In this document: piece by piece, positions 19,380-29,308 of the stretch | How the letters are laid out: each line of letters starts with the position of its first letter | How positions within the stretch are numbered: the stretch's first letter is position 1 | NCBI GenBank assembly: GCA_017999645.1 | Contig: JAGNLJ010000006.1 | Location: forward strand, 1-64,000 | From: Alphaproteobacteria bacterium | Lineage (GTDB): Bacteria > Pseudomonadota > Alphaproteobacteria > Micavibrionales > Micavibrionaceae | DNA length: 64,000 nt | Direction: 5' to 3' | Notes under the pieces: model-generated | Told to the model about the DNA's origin: nothing | The model's database searches: none | The model's input: the letters and a program-made list of their open reading frames with translations, nothing else | Position numbers and translations under genes: made by a program

Positions 19380-20780
19380 ATGCAGGTTAAAGAACTGAAG
19401 AAAAGTGGCCTCAATCACGAGCTGGAAGTCACCGTGACAGCCCAGGATATCGACAAGCGGGTGGATCAGCGCCTGAAGGAAGTCGGCAAGACGATCCGTA
19501 TGCCCGGTTTCAGACCCGGCAAGGTGCCGCTAAAGCTGCTGAAGCAGAAATACGGCAAGGCCATTATGGGTGAAGTGCTGGAAATTGCTGTTAATGAGAC
19601 ATCGACAAAAGCCTTGCAAGAGAAAGACCTAAAGCCCGCTCTTCAGCCAAAAATTGAAGTTAAATCGTTCGATGAAGGTAAGGATCTGACCTACACGATG
19701 TCAATCGAGGTGCTGCCGAAATTCGATGTTAAGGAATATAAAGGCCTCAAGCTGCAGAAGCTGGTTTCGAAGCCTGATGACAAAGCCGTAACGGAGGCGC
19801 TTGAGAAAATCGCTGCCAACAACCACACGACGGTAAAAGTTGAAGGCAAACGCGCTGCGAAAGATGGCGATACGACCGTCATTCATTTCAAAGGCCGCAC
19901 GGCGGATGACAATTTCGAGCATCCCGGCATGGAAGGTGACGACCACCACCTGAAACTCGGCAGCGGTATGTTCATTCCCGGCTTCGAGGAGCAGCTGATC
20001 GGCAAAAAAGCTGGCGACAAGGCCGAAGTGAAAGTCACGTTCCCGAAAAACTATTCCAAGGAGCTTGCAGGTCGCGACGCGATTTTCGATGTCGAGATCA
20101 AGGAACTGCGCGAGCCGGGCGAAGCGAAGATCGATGATGATTTCGCCAAGTCACTGGGGCTCGACAACCTGGATGCGCTGAAAACAGCGGTGCAGGACCA
20201 GATGCAGCAGGAATATGACCGTCAGAGCAAGATGCACCTGAAAAAGACGCTGATGGACCGTCTCGATGAATTGCATGACTTTGAAATTCCTGTCGGCATG
20301 CACGACATGGAGTTCAACAACATCCTTGGCCAGATCGAGCATGAGCGCGCGCACCATGTGCACGGCGAAAATTGCGATCATGGCGATGATTACAGCGACA
20401 AGGTCACCGATAAGGAAAAGGATGAGTTGAAAGATATCGCCGGTCGCCGCGTGCGTCTTGGCCTGGTTCTTTCGGAAATCGGTACGAAGAACAATATCAA
20501 GGTTTCGGATATCGAGCTTCAGAAGGCCGTTATCGCCGAGGCTCAGCGTTATCCCGGTCAGGAACGCGATGTTTTCGATTATTTCTCGAAGAACCGCGGT
20601 GCGCTGGAGACCCTGCGCGCCCCCCTGTTCGAGCAGAAGGTCGTAGACTATATTCTTGAACTGGCGGATGTCTCTGAAAAGACCGTAAGCGGCGAAGAAC
20701 TGCTTAAGGCGCTTGATGAAGACGAGGGCGAGGGCAAGGAAAAGTCCAAAAAACCCGCCGCCAAGAAGAAAAAGGCCTGA
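19380..20780 (+). CDS. tig: Trigger factor
   Basis: Ribosome-associated chaperone and peptidyl-prolyl isomerase. The frame is open upstream into tRNA-Leu, but the start is the ATG at 19380 (MQVKELKKSGLNHELEV) or the one two codons earlier, both behind an AGAAGAGA ribosome binding site. This gives 466 residues. The ribosome-binding domain carries GFRPGKVPLKLLKQKYG. The FKBP-type PPIase domain (about 155-245) includes MEGDDHHLKLGSGMFIPGFEEQ. A long helical C-terminal domain and a Lys-rich tail follow. tig-clpP adjacency is common in bacteria. Confidence 0.96.
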   Translation: MQVKELKKSGLNHELEVTVTAQDIDKRVDQRLKEVGKTIRMPGFRPGKVPLKLLKQKYGKAIMGEVLEIAVNETSTKALQEKDLKPALQPKIEVKSFDEGKDLTYTMSIEVLPKFDVKEYKGLKLQKLVSKPDDKAVTEALEKIAANNHTTVKVEGKRAAKDGDTTVIHFKGRTADDNFEHPGMEGDDHHLKLGSGMFIPGFEEQLIGKKAGDKAEVKVTFPKNYSKELAGRDAIFDVEIKELREPGEAKIDDDFAKSLGLDNLDALKTAVQDQMQQEYDRQSKMHLKKTLMDRLDELHDFEIPVGMHDMEFNNILGQIEHERAHHVHGENCDHGDDYSDKVTDKEKDELKDIAGRRVRLGLVLSEIGTKNNIKVSDIELQKAVIAEAQRYPGQERDVFDYFSKNRGALETLRAPLFEQKVVDYILELADVSEKTVSGEELLKALDEDEGEGKEKSKKPAAKKKKA

Positions 20781-20808
20781 TAGTTTAGTAATCCCGGCTT
20801 TCGCAGGG

Positions 20809-20851
20809 AGGTTAAATTTGTTAGGTTTTGATTCTGGACGTTAACCTTTTT
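20809..20851 (+). terminator. Possible terminator between tig and clpP
   Basis: AGGTTAA (20809-20815) pairs with TTAACCT (20841-20847) and the second arm runs into a row of six T residues. The loop is long (25 nt), so this is a weak or partial terminator at best. Confidence 0.35.
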
Positions 20852-20862
20852 GGGAAAGACCT

Positions 20863-21507
20863 ATGGCCGAGCGCGATCCGTTAGAAGTTTACAACAATTA
20901 TCTTGTTCCGACAGTTATCGAACAGACGAACAGAGGTGAGCGCGCGTTCGACATTTACTCGCGCCTCCTGAAAGAGCGGATCATTTTCCTGACCGGCGAA
21001 GTGAACGACCATGTATCGTCGCTGATCTGTGCGCAGTTGCTCTTTCTGGAATCAGAAAATCCGAAAAAGGATATTTCGTTCTACATCAATTCACCGGGCG
21101 GCGTAGTGACGTCAGGTTTGGCCATGTATGACACGATGCAATACATACGCCCGGATGTTTCGACGGTCTGTATCGGCCAGGCGGCATCCATGGGTTCGCT
21201 TTTGCTGGCGGCGGGAGCCAAGGGCAAGCGCTATGCGGTTCCGAATGCCCGGATCATGGTTCACCAGCCTTCGGGTGGTGCGCGCGGTCAGGCGACGGAT
21301 ATCGAGATTCAGGCCAGGGAAATCCTGCGTTTGCGGGAGCGCCTCAATAAGCTCTATGTTCATCACACCGGTCAGAAACTGGCAGTGATCGAAAAAGCCA
21401 TGGATCGTGATAATTTCATGGGTTCCGAGGAAGCCAGGGAGTTCGGCCTTATCGACACTGTCGTGGAATCCAGGCCTGAGCCAGTGGGCGAAGACGCCAA
21501 AAAATAA
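20863..21507 (+). CDS. clpP: ATP-dependent Clp protease proteolytic subunit
   Basis: Serine protease subunit that forms the tetradecameric barrel fed by ClpX or ClpA. The 214-residue protein has the catalytic triad Ser109 (GQAASMGS), His134 (MVHQPSGGA) and Asp183 (MDRDNFM). It also has the processing-site region ([10 protein letters not shown]) and the handle helix ([18 protein letters not shown]). clpX, the partner usually found directly downstream in alphaproteobacteria, is missing; lon follows after 176 nt. Confidence 0.97.
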   Translation: MAERDPLEVYNNYLVPTVIEQTNRGERAFDIYSRLLKERIIFLTGEVNDHVSSLICAQLLFLESENPKKDISFYINSPGGVVTSGLAMYDTMQYIRPDVSTVCIGQAASMGSLLLAAGAKGKRYAVPNARIMVHQPSGGARGQATDIEIQAREILRLRERLNKLYVHHTGQKLAVIEKAMDRDNFMGSEEAREFGLIDTVVESRPEPVGEDAKK

Positions 21508-21612
21508 ACGTTTTCTAAAGATTTGAGCGTTTAAGCTGTTAAAGGGCCTTGATTTTCGTCCAGAACAGGCCAAATTCAACTAATTGGACGTCATAAACGC
21601 AGTTTTTTTTAT

Positions 21613-21620
21613 GCTAAAAT
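21613..21620 (+). promoter_or_regulatory. Candidate extended -10 promoter element for lon
   Basis: TGCTAAAAT contains an extended -10 (TG-N-TAAAAT) 64 nt before the lon start, just after a run of T residues. No convincing -35 box is at the right distance, and I see no clear heat-shock promoter. The rest of the 176-nt gap has no gene. Confidence 0.35.
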
Positions 21621-21683
21621 CGCCAGAAAGCTGCTCTTTTGTGACATTTTTCATTTAAAAACAGAAAATTCGAGGGTTCACGC

Positions 21684-24110
21684 ATGCTCGGTGGTTCTTT
21701 AGGCGGTCCAAAAGCCAATATTTACGCAGTTTTGCCATTACGCGACATTGTCGTTTTCCCCCACATGATCGTTCCCTTGTTTGTAGGTCGTGAAAAATCG
21801 GTCCAGGCGCTCGAGCATGTCATGCATGAGGACAAGCAGATCCTGCTCGTCACCCAGAAATCGCCGGGCGATGACGATCCGGGTCCGGATGCTCTTTATA
21901 CGGTCGGCACCATTGGCACGATTCTCCAGCTTCTTAAATTGCCTGATGGCACTGTTAAGGTGCTTGTCGAAGGCGGTGCGCGTGCGCGCATCAACAAATT
22001 CGTTGAAGCGAAGCCGTACCTTGAAGCGGAAACGGTTCAGATCACCGATGACACTCTTGTGAATGACGAGATGGAAGCGTTGTCGCGCGCCGTCATGACG
22101 CAGTTCGAGCAGTATGTGAAGCTCAACAAGAAAATTCCGCCGGAAGTGATCGTCTCGGTCAACCAGATCGAGGAGCCGTCGAAGATGGCGGACACGATTG
22201 CCTCGCATCTTTCACTTAAAATCGATCAGAAGCAGGAATTGCTCGAAGTTGCGAGTACGTCGGAGCGTCTTGAGCGCATTTACGGCTTCATGGAAGGCGA
22301 GATCGGCGTTCTGCAGGTTGAAAAGCGCATTCGCAGCCGCGTCAAGCGCCAGATGGAGAAGACGCAGCGCGAATATTACCTGAACGAGCAGATGAAGGCG
22401 ATCCAGAAGGAGCTCGGCGAGTCTGAGGACGGGCTGGATGAACTTGGCGAGTTAGAGAAGAAAATCAACGAGACAAAACTTTCGAAAGAAGCGAAGGAAA
22501 AAGCGCTTCATGAAATGAAAAAGCTGCGCCAGATGTCACCTATGTCGGCAGAGGCGACTGTTGTGCGCAATTATCTCGACTGGGTCATCAATGTGCCGTG
22601 GAACAAGCGCACGCGGGTGAAAAAAGACATCGCGCAGGCCGAGAAAGTCCTGAGCAAAGATCATTACGGGCTGGAGAAGGTCAAGGAACGTATTCTTGAG
22701 TATCTCGCGGTCCAGCAGCGCATGAATAAAGTCAAAGGCCCGATTCTCTGCCTCGTCGGCCCGCCCGGTGTCGGTAAGACATCGCTCGGCCAATCAATCG
22801 CCAAGGCGACCAACCGCAATTTCGTGCGGATGAGCCTCGGCGGCGTGCGCGATGAAAGCGAAATCCGCGGTCACCGCCGTACCTATATTGGTGCGCTTCC
22901 CGGCAAGATCATCCAGGGCATGAAAAAGGCGAAGGTTACGAACCCTCTTTTCCTGTTAGACGAAGTCGACAAGCTGAGCCATGACTGGCGGGGCGATCCG
23001 TCTTCGGCCTTGCTAGAGGTTCTCGATCCTGAACAGAACGGGACGTTCCAGGATCATTACCTGGAGATCGATTATGATTTGTCCGATGTCATGTTCGTCT
23101 GCACGGCGAACAGCACGGCAGGTATGCCGCGCCCGCTGCTGGACCGCATGGAGATTATCCGTGTTTCCGGTTACACCGAGGATGAGAAGCTTGAGATCGT
23201 CAAACGTCACCTGCTGAAAAAGCAGATGGCGGCGGCGGGTCTGAAATCCGGCGAATTTACGCTTAACGATAACGCGCTGCGCGACCTGGTCCGTTATTAT
23301 ACTCGTGAATCCGGCGTGCGAAGCCTGGAGCGCGAGATTGCGAATTTGTGCCGCAAAGCAATCAAAGAAATCCTGATGAAGGGCAAGAAAGAGATTTCCG
23401 TTACGCCGAAAAATCTCGGCAAGTATGCGGGTATTCCAAAATTCCGCTTCGGCGAGATCGAGGAAGAAAACCGCATTGGTGTCGTGAACGGTCTGGCTTA
23501 TACCGAGAGCGGTGGCGATCTACTGTCTATCGAGGCTGTCACCATGCCCGGCAAAGACGGAAAAGTTACCATGACAGGCAATTTGAAAGATGTGATGAAG
23601 GAATCCATCCGCGTTGCCGAGATGCTGATCAAGTCACGCGCGGCAACATATGGTCTTGATTACGAACAGTTGAAGGAAAAACAAATTCACGTGCACGTGC
23701 CGGAAGGCGCGACGCCGAAAGATGGTCCTTCGGCCGGTGCGGCGATGGTCACGGCGATTATGTCGGCGCTCACGGGTATTGAAGTACGCAAGGATATCGC
23801 GATGACCGGCGAAGTGAATTTGCGCGGCAAGGTTACCGAGATTGGTGGCTTAAAAGAAAAATTGCTTGCGGCGTTACGCGCCGGGATCAAGAAAGCGCTT
23901 ATCCCACAGGACAATGAAAAAGATCTGCCGGAGATTCCCGCAAACGTCAAAAAAGCCATTGAGATCGTTCCTGTGCGGACGATCGATGAAGTTCTTGCGC
24001 ATGCGCTTATTGAAATGCCGCGGGGCAAAGCCGCTGAATCCAAAGAAAAAATCGGCACTATTCCCTCGGACGCCGCGGACAGTAAGGGCGACGACGTCAT
24101 TCGTCATTGA
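21684..24110 (+). CDS. lon: ATP-dependent Lon protease
   Basis: Cytoplasmic AAA+ protease for misfolded and regulatory proteins. The 808-residue protein has the N-terminal LON substrate domain, a long helical region, and an AAA+ module with Walker A GPPGVGKTS (near residue 360) and Walker B FLLDEVDKLS. The C-terminal protease domain has the catalytic serine in PKDGPSAGAAM (about 681) and a downstream lysine in GEVNLRGKVTEIGGLKEK. Length is normal. It is followed by hup, as in most alphaproteobacteria. Confidence 0.97.
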   Translation: MLGGSLGGPKANIYAVLPLRDIVVFPHMIVPLFVGREKSVQALEHVMHEDKQILLVTQKSPGDDDPGPDALYTVGTIGTILQLLKLPDGTVKVLVEGGARARINKFVEAKPYLEAETVQITDDTLVNDEMEALSRAVMTQFEQYVKLNKKIPPEVIVSVNQIEEPSKMADTIASHLSLKIDQKQELLEVASTSERLERIYGFMEGEIGVLQVEKRIRSRVKRQMEKTQREYYLNEQMKAIQKELGESEDGLDELGELEKKINETKLSKEAKEKALHEMKKLRQMSPMSAEATVVRNYLDWVINVPWNKRTRVKKDIAQAEKVLSKDHYGLEKVKERILEYLAVQQRMNKVKGPILCLVGPPGVGKTSLGQSIAKATNRNFVRMSLGGVRDESEIRGHRRTYIGALPGKIIQGMKKAKVTNPLFLLDEVDKLSHDWRGDPSSALLEVLDPEQNGTFQDHYLEIDYDLSDVMFVCTANSTAGMPRPLLDRMEIIRVSGYTEDEKLEIVKRHLLKKQMAAAGLKSGEFTLNDNALRDLVRYYTRESGVRSLEREIANLCRKAIKEILMKGKKEISVTPKNLGKYAGIPKFRFGEIEEENRIGVVNGLAYTESGGDLLSIEAVTMPGKDGKVTMTGNLKDVMKESIRVAEMLIKSRAATYGLDYEQLKEKQIHVHVPEGATPKDGPSAGAAMVTAIMSALTGIEVRKDIAMTGEVNLRGKVTEIGGLKEKLLAALRAGIKKALIPQDNEKDLPEIPANVKKAIEIVPVRTIDEVLAHALIEMPRGKAAESKEKIGTIPSDAADSKGDDVIRH

Positions 24111-24250
24111 AGAATTTCCTAAAAAGGCGTACAACGATTCGTATCCGGCAGAGAGAATCACTGGCCCAGAGCGGAATTTTTTCCGCCGGTTGGTCTGTAC
24201 AAATCGTTTGAGCAGATCAAGCGTTCAACTTTTCACAAAGGGGGTTTCCC

Positions 24251-24526
24251 GTGAACAAGCAAGACCTTATTGCCAAAGTGGCCCAAAATGCTGACATCTC
24301 TAAAACCAAAGCAGCGGAAGCAGTCGACGCCGTTATCGACGCTATCAAGGCGAGCCTGAAAAAGGGCGATGCTGTTCGCCTGGTTGGTTTTGGCACCTTT
24401 ACCGTCGCACGCCGTTCGGCGACGACGGGCCGCAATCCACGCACCGGCGAGCCAATCAAAATCCCGGCCTCCAAGCAGCCTAAATTCAAGGCCGGCAAGG
24501 AGCTGAAAAAAGCCGTAAATAAATAA
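24251..24526 (+). CDS. hup: DNA-binding protein HU
   Basis: Small nucleoid protein, 91 residues, that bends DNA as a dimer. It begins MNKQDLIAKVA, has the dimerisation core VDAVIDAIKASLKKGDAVRL, then GFGTFTVARRSATTGRNPRTGEPI with the DNA-binding beta-arm, and ends in the usual Lys-rich tail. The start codon is GTG behind a strong AAAGGGGG ribosome binding site. The order lon-hup-tRNA-Val matches other alphaproteobacteria. Confidence 0.97.
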   Translation: MNKQDLIAKVAQNADISKTKAAEAVDAVIDAIKASLKKGDAVRLVGFGTFTVARRSATTGRNPRTGEPIKIPASKQPKFKAGKELKKAVNK

Positions 24527-24535
24527 CTATTATGC

Positions 24536-24601
24536 TGTCATCCTCCGCGAAAGCGGAGTATCCATGGATTGTGGATCCCCCGGTCAAGCCGGGGGATGAC
24601 A
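24536..24601. repeat. Dispersed double-hairpin element, copy 1
   Basis: A 66-nt element bounded by the perfect inverted termini TGTCATCC and GGATGACA. It contains a left hairpin (CTCCGC-GAAA-GCGGAG) and a right hairpin (ATCCCCCGG-TCAAG-CCGGGGGAT). A related 65-nt copy lies at 63137-63201. REP/RPE-like palindromes of the GTCATCC...GGATGAC type are known in alphaproteobacterial genomes. Here it may also end hup transcription. Confidence 0.75.
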
Positions 24602-24657
24602 TTTTGGGGGTATTTGCTTGATTTTTCCCGGGTTTCTCATTAACACATAGCCGGAAA

Positions 24658-24732
24658 GCGCGATTAGCTCAGCGGTAGAGCAACTCGTTTACACCGAGTG
24701 GGTCGGCGGTTCAATCCCGTCATCGCGCACCA
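24658..24732 (+). tRNA. tRNA-Val (TAC)
   Basis: A 75-nt cloverleaf with acceptor GCGCGAT/ATCGCGC and D-arm AGCTCAGCGGTAGAGC. The anticodon stem ACTCG/CGAGT holds the loop TTTACAC (anticodon TAC). The T-loop is GGTTCAATCC, and CCA is encoded. A run of six T residues follows directly. Confidence 0.95.
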
Positions 24733-24776
24733 TTTTTTCCTTATTTCATGAAACTCTTCATTCATTCTCTCTAATA

Positions 24777-24804
24777 TTGCTTCTCTTTTAATATAGCTTA
24801 TGGT
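24777..24804 (+). promoter_or_regulatory. Candidate promoter for the orphan gene
   Basis: TTGCTT (24777-24782) and TATGGT (24799-24804) are spaced 16 nt apart, in the AT-rich gap after tRNA-Val and 38 nt before the start codon of the next gene. Confidence 0.35.
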
Positions 24805-24842
24805 AAATACAGCCATGCGAAGAATGAAGAAAGGGGAAGCCC

Positions 24843-25352
24843 ATGGAGGGTGAAGATAAATCAAAGCTGATTTCCAATGAAGTGCCGCATATGTGCGGTG
24901 CAGCGTTCGGTTATAAGGGGATGCTGCGTATGTATTTCGTGCGCGCGATTGAAGATCCCAAGCAGGAAAATCAAACACATATAATTTTTGATGAGATAAG
25001 CGGTGGTGAAGCAGAGCTTAAAAGCGGAGAGGGTGCTATTTTCATCACGTTCAATGATATGCGCGTTAATAATTTTTTCAAACCCGAACCAGTCGATTCC
25101 TCGGATTCTCTTACTTTTTCTGAAAGAGAAGAGATGGCCAATGTCGTCAGAGACAATAGCCGTTCTTCACGCCAGTGGTCTCAAAGATGTTATCTCGCTG
25201 AAGATTTTATGTTGAGATCGGCGGCTGCAATTGCCACTTATTACATGGAAGTATATGAAGATGACATCCCGAACTTCACTATTGAAACAAAAACAAAGAG
25301 TGTTGTAATTCGCGGCAAGCCTGATACCGACAGGCATATTTGGGTTATATAG
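24843..25352 (+). CDS. Hypothetical protein, AT-rich orphan beside tRNA-Val
   Basis: A 169-residue acidic, soluble protein that I do not recognise. It has no signal peptide or membrane helix. It contains a C-terminal region of alternating hydrophobic residues (NFTIETKTKSVVIRG) that is probably beta-sheet. A good ribosome binding site (AGGGGAA) precedes the ATG. The gene is visibly more AT-rich than its neighbours: 25021-25080 is about 37% GC by hand count. Composition plus position directly after a tRNA gene suggests acquisition, but no integrase or repeat of the tRNA 3' end was seen. Confidence 0.7.
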   Translation: MEGEDKSKLISNEVPHMCGAAFGYKGMLRMYFVRAIEDPKQENQTHIIFDEISGGEAELKSGEGAIFITFNDMRVNNFFKPEPVDSSDSLTFSEREEMANVVRDNSRSSRQWSQRCYLAEDFMLRSAAAIATYYMEVYEDDIPNFTIETKTKSVVIRGKPDTDRHIWVI

Positions 25353-25410
25353 CGGCGGAAATTGTGCCTGGGCTATTTCCTTTCGCCTGACGTTGACATA
25401 AGTTACACAC

Positions 25411-26649
25411 ATGGTTGCACTGACTGAAATCAAGCGGCACAGGACGTTGCCGGTTCGTATCCGCAATATCGTGATCGGCGGCGGATTTCCCGTGGCCGTG
25501 CAGTCGATGACGAATACCGATACCGCCGATGTTCAAAAAACATTCGAGCAAGTGCGGCAGTTGCATGAGGCTGGTTCCGAGATTGTGCGCGTGACGGTTA
25601 ATACCACCGAAGCCGCGAAGGGCGTGCCGAAGCTGCACGAGCTGTTAGACAAAAACAATCTCGATGTGCCGCTGGCGGGTTGCTTTCATTATAACGGGCA
25701 TAAATTGCTCAGCGATTTTCCTGAGCTGGCGCAGGCGCTGGATAAATACCGTATCAATCCCGGTAATGTCGGGTTCGGGCAGAAGCGCGACCGGCAATTC
25801 GAAATCATGATCGAAAAAGCTATAGAATTTAAAAAGGCGGTGCGCATCGGTGTGAACTGGGGCTCGCTTGATGGCGATCTTTCGGCGCGGCTGATGGATG
25901 AGAATGCCGCACGGGCAGAGCCATGGGGTGCGGACGCGGTGACAAGGGAGGCGCTGGTACAATCGGCGCTGATGAATGCGGAGAAGGCGATTAAAATCGG
26001 CTTGCCTGCGGAGAAAATTATTTTGTCCGCGAAGGTGAGCCGTGTGCAGGACCTGATCGCTGTTTACCGCGAGCTGGCGAAACGTTCGAATTATGCGCTG
26101 CATCTCGGCTTGACCGAAGCCGGGATGGGAACCAAAGGAATTATTGCCACAGCGCTGGCGGAAGGAATGCTGTTGCAGGAAGGGATCGGCGATACGATCC
26201 GTGCATCATTAACGCCGGAACCGGGCGGCGACCGGACGATTGAAGTGAAAGTCTGCCAGGAAATTTTGCAGGCGCTTGGTCTGCGTTCGTTCGCGCCGGA
26301 AGTTTCGGCGTGTCCGGGATGCGGCCGTACAACCAGCACGGTTTTCCAGGAGCTGGCGCAGGACATCCAGCATTATCTAGATAAGCAGATGCCGCTCTGG
26401 GCGGCGGACTACCCGGGCGTGGAGACGATGAAGGTGGCCGTGATGGGTTGTATCGTCAACGGGCCGGGCGAGAGCAAGCACGCTGATATCGGGATTTCAT
26501 TACCGGGAACCGGTGAGCAACCGGTAGCACCGGTCTTTATCGATGGGAAAAAAGCGCATACGCTGCGAGGTGATAACATCGCGAAAGATTTTGAAAATAT
26601 CGTCGAGCGTTATGTCGCGGAACGGTTTGGCAAGAGCAAGGCCGCATGA
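25411..26649 (+). CDS. ispG: 4-hydroxy-3-methylbut-2-en-1-yl diphosphate synthase
   Basis: IspG (GcpE) catalyses the penultimate step of the MEP isoprenoid pathway with a [4Fe-4S] cluster. The 412-residue protein has the N-terminal TIM-barrel ([26 protein letters not shown]). The cluster cysteines are Cys301 and Cys304 (CPGCGRTT) and Cys347 (GCIVNGPGE). It is the bacterial form without the plant insertion. The gene overlaps gabD by 4 nt (ATGA). Confidence 0.97.
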   Translation: MVALTEIKRHRTLPVRIRNIVIGGGFPVAVQSMTNTDTADVQKTFEQVRQLHEAGSEIVRVTVNTTEAAKGVPKLHELLDKNNLDVPLAGCFHYNGHKLLSDFPELAQALDKYRINPGNVGFGQKRDRQFEIMIEKAIEFKKAVRIGVNWGSLDGDLSARLMDENAARAEPWGADAVTREALVQSALMNAEKAIKIGLPAEKIILSAKVSRVQDLIAVYRELAKRSNYALHLGLTEAGMGTKGIIATALAEGMLLQEGIGDTIRASLTPEPGGDRTIEVKVCQEILQALGLRSFAPEVSACPGCGRTTSTVFQELAQDIQHYLDKQMPLWAADYPGVETMKVAVMGCIVNGPGESKHADIGISLPGTGEQPVAPVFIDGKKAHTLRGDNIAKDFENIVERYVAERFGKSKAA

Positions 26650-28100
26650 AATTGAAAAACACATCACTACTGAAAGACAAGGCCTTTGTCGCCGGTGAGT
26701 GGGTGAAAGGCGCGAAGTCTTTTGATGTCACGAACCCGGCGAATGGAAGTGTAGTCGGTAGCGTGCCGGATTTAACGCCTGTTGATGTAAAAAAGGCGAT
26801 TGAAGCAGCGCACAAGGCGCAGCCAGCCTGGGCGGCAAAATCGGCTAAAGAGCGCGCAAAAGTCTTGCGCGCATGGTCGGATTTGATGATCCAGAATGCC
26901 GACGATCTGGCGGCAATCATGACGGCGGAGCAAGGCAAGCCGCTGGCCGAGGCGAAAACCGAGATTTTATCGGCGGCAAGTTTTTATGAATGGTTCGGCG
27001 AGGAAGCCAAGCGCGTTTACGGCGATACGATCCCCAGCACATTTTCGAATTCACGGATTAGTGTGATCAAGCAGCCTGTAGGTGTGTGCGCGGCGATTAC
27101 GCCGTGGAATTTCCCGACATCGATGATCGCGCGGAAGGCGGCGCCTGCGCTGGCAGTTGGCTGCGCCATGATTATAAAGCCTGCAGGTGAAACGCCGCTG
27201 TCGGCGCTGGCGCAGGTGGCGCTGGCTGAGGAGGCCGGTGTACCCAAGGGAATATTGAGCGTGATTACATCGCGCGATTCAAAAGGCGTTGGCCTCGAGA
27301 TGTGCGAGAGCGAACTGGTGCGGAAGCTTTCGTTCACGGGTTCGACGGAAGTTGGGCGTATTTTGATGAAGCAATGTTCCGGTACGATTAAAAGGATTTC
27401 GCTGGAGCTTGGAGGTAATGCGCCGTTCATCGTTTTTGATGACGCGGATCTGGATGCCGCAGTGGATGGAGTGATTGCTTCGAAGTACCGGAATGCGGGT
27501 CAGACCTGTGTTTGTGCGAACCGCATTTATGTGCAGGATAAAATTTATGACGTCTTCGCGGAAAAGCTAGCGACGAAAGTGAAGGCGCTGAAAGTCGGCG
27601 ATGGATCGGAGCAGGGTGTGCAGATCGGGCCACTGATTAATGAAGACGCCGTCGTAAAAGTTAAAGATCACATCAAGAATGCGACAGAAAACGGCGCGAA
27701 AATCGTGACGGGCGGGCAGTCGCACAAACTCGGCGGACTGTTTTTTGAGCCGACGGTTCTGACCGGCGTCACGCAGAAAATGAAAGTGGCGAAAGAGGAA
27801 ACATTCGGGCCTGTTGCGCCGCTGTTCAAATTCAAAGATGAACAGGAAGTCATCGAAATGGCGAATGATACGATTTTTGGTTTAGCCGCTTATTTCTACG
27901 CGCGGGATATAGGCCGTATCACGCGGGTGTCGGAAGCGCTGGAATACGGCATGGTTGGGGTCAATGCGGGAATCGTTTCAACCGAGGTCGCGCCGTTCGG
28001 CGGTGTAAAGCAATCAGGCATTGGCCGTGAAGGTTCGAAATACGGGCTGGATGAATATCTCGAGATTAAGTATGTGCTGACGGCGGGACTGAACAGCTAA
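26646..28100 (+). CDS. gabD: NAD(P)+-dependent succinate-semialdehyde dehydrogenase
   Basis: An aldehyde dehydrogenase of 484 residues, best matched to the GabD group that oxidises succinate semialdehyde to succinate. Landmarks are the [12 protein letters not shown] cofactor motif with the catalytic Asn, FTGSTEVGR, the general base Glu in [12 protein letters not shown], and the catalytic Cys in [14 protein letters not shown]. The substrate is inferred from similarity only; other semialdehydes are possible. It is translationally coupled to ispG, an unusual partner. Confidence 0.88.
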   Translation: MKLKNTSLLKDKAFVAGEWVKGAKSFDVTNPANGSVVGSVPDLTPVDVKKAIEAAHKAQPAWAAKSAKERAKVLRAWSDLMIQNADDLAAIMTAEQGKPLAEAKTEILSAASFYEWFGEEAKRVYGDTIPSTFSNSRISVIKQPVGVCAAITPWNFPTSMIARKAAPALAVGCAMIIKPAGETPLSALAQVALAEEAGVPKGILSVITSRDSKGVGLEMCESELVRKLSFTGSTEVGRILMKQCSGTIKRISLELGGNAPFIVFDDADLDAAVDGVIASKYRNAGQTCVCANRIYVQDKIYDVFAEKLATKVKALKVGDGSEQGVQIGPLINEDAVVKVKDHIKNATENGAKIVTGGQSHKLGGLFFEPTVLTGVTQKMKVAKEETFGPVAPLFKFKDEQEVIEMANDTIFGLAAYFYARDIGRITRVSEALEYGMVGVNAGIVSTEVAPFGGVKQSGIGREGSKYGLDEYLEIKYVLTAGLNS

Positions 28101-28186
28101 ACCACCATATTTGCTCGATTTTCGCGGGCTTGCCTAAAAAGGCCCAATACTATAAAAAAGTCACCAAAATCTGGGAGGTACTGCTT

Positions 28187-29308
28187 ATGCTCATCGGCGT
28201 TCCAAAAGAAATCAAGACACAGGAATACCGCGTCGGACTCGTGCCGTCGTCGGTCAAGGAATTTGTCACGCAGGGGCACCAGGTGCTGGTCGAGACGGGC
28301 GCGGGTGCGCAGATCGGTTTTACCGATGATATTTATAAAGAAGCGGGCGCGAAGATCGCCGCTTCTGCCAAAGAAGTTTTTGAAAAAGCCGAAATGATCG
28401 TGAAGGTAAAGGAGCCCCAGCCGCAGGAAATCAAGATGCTGCGCGAAGGACAAATATTGTTCACCTATCTGCATCTCGCGGCGGACCCGGAGCAGGCGAA
28501 AGGCCTGATGGATTCTAAATCGGTTTGCATCGCGTATGAAACGGTGACATGCAAGGACGGTCGCACGCTGCCGCTGCTGCAGCCGATGAGTGAAATCGCG
28601 GGACGTCTTTCTATTCAGGTTGGCGCGCATTATTTGATGAAGCATAAAGGCGGTACGGGCCGTTTAATCGGCGGCGTGCCGGGCGTTAAACCTGCCGAAG
28701 TCCTGATTATCGGCGGCGGCGTTTCGGGTTTCCACGCGGCGCAAATGGCAACCGGCATGGGTGCGAACGTAACGATTCTTGAGCGTGACAACGAGCGCAT
28801 GCGTTTCCTCGATGAATATTTCCATGGCCGCGCGAATATCATTTATTCCAATACCGATGTGGTCGAGCGATACTTACGCAAGTCGGACCTGATTATCGGG
28901 GCTGTTCTGATCCCGGGTGCTGCTGCGCCCCGCCTGCTTAAAAAGGCGACGCTGAAGGAAATGATTCCCGGTTCCGTGTTCGTCGATATCGCGATCGATC
29001 AGGGCGGTTGCGCGGAGACGAGCAAGGCCACCACGCACGACAAGCCGACCTTCGTTGTCGATAACGTGGTCCATTACTGCGTGGCGAATATGCCCGGTGC
29101 GGTGCCTTTGACTTCGGCTCTGGCCCTGAATCACTCGGTTCTGCCTTATGCCCTGCAACTGGCGAACAAGGGGTGGAAAAAAGCCCTTGGCGACAACCCG
29201 AATTTCCGCAATGGCCTGAATGTCTGCTACGGCGAAATTACGCATCAGAATGTAGCGGAATCGCTCAATCTGGCCTTTAACCCGGCCCCGAAAGCGCTGG
29301 CTGCCTAG
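28187..29308 (+). CDS. ald: Alanine dehydrogenase
   Basis: Reversible NAD+-dependent deamination of L-alanine to pyruvate. The start is the ATG at 28187 (MLIGVPKEIKTQEYRVGL), which has a strong GGGAGGT ribosome binding site. An upstream in-frame TTG at 28130 lacks one. The 373-residue protein has the substrate-side Arg/Lys signature at the N-terminus, KVKEPQPQE, the Rossmann motif GGGVSGFHAAQMATGMGA and the C-terminal DIAIDQGGCAET. It sits 86 nt after gabD and just before tRNA-Asp. Confidence 0.95.
   Translation: MLIGVPKEIKTQEYRVGLVPSSVKEFVTQGHQVLVETGAGAQIGFTDDIYKEAGAKIAASAKEVFEKAEMIVKVKEPQPQEIKMLREGQILFTYLHLAADPEQAKGLMDSKSVCIAYETVTCKDGRTLPLLQPMSEIAGRLSIQVGAHYLMKHKGGTGRLIGGVPGVKPAEVLIIGGGVSGFHAAQMATGMGANVTILERDNERMRFLDEYFHGRANIIYSNTDVVERYLRKSDLIIGAVLIPGAAAPRLLKKATLKEMIPGSVFVDIAIDQGGCAETSKATTHDKPTFVVDNVVHYCVANMPGAVPLTSALALNHSVLPYALQLANKGWKKALGDNPNFRNGLNVCYGEITHQNVAESLNLAFNPAPKALAA

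Noticed and set aside
21541-21600. Possible heat-shock promoter before lon
   Set aside because: A CTTGAT-like box is present, but no matching -10 lies at the right spacing.
24171-24186. GCGGAATTTTTTCCGC hairpin after lon
   Set aside because: A perfect 6-bp stem, but there is no T run after it; it is too weak to call a terminator.
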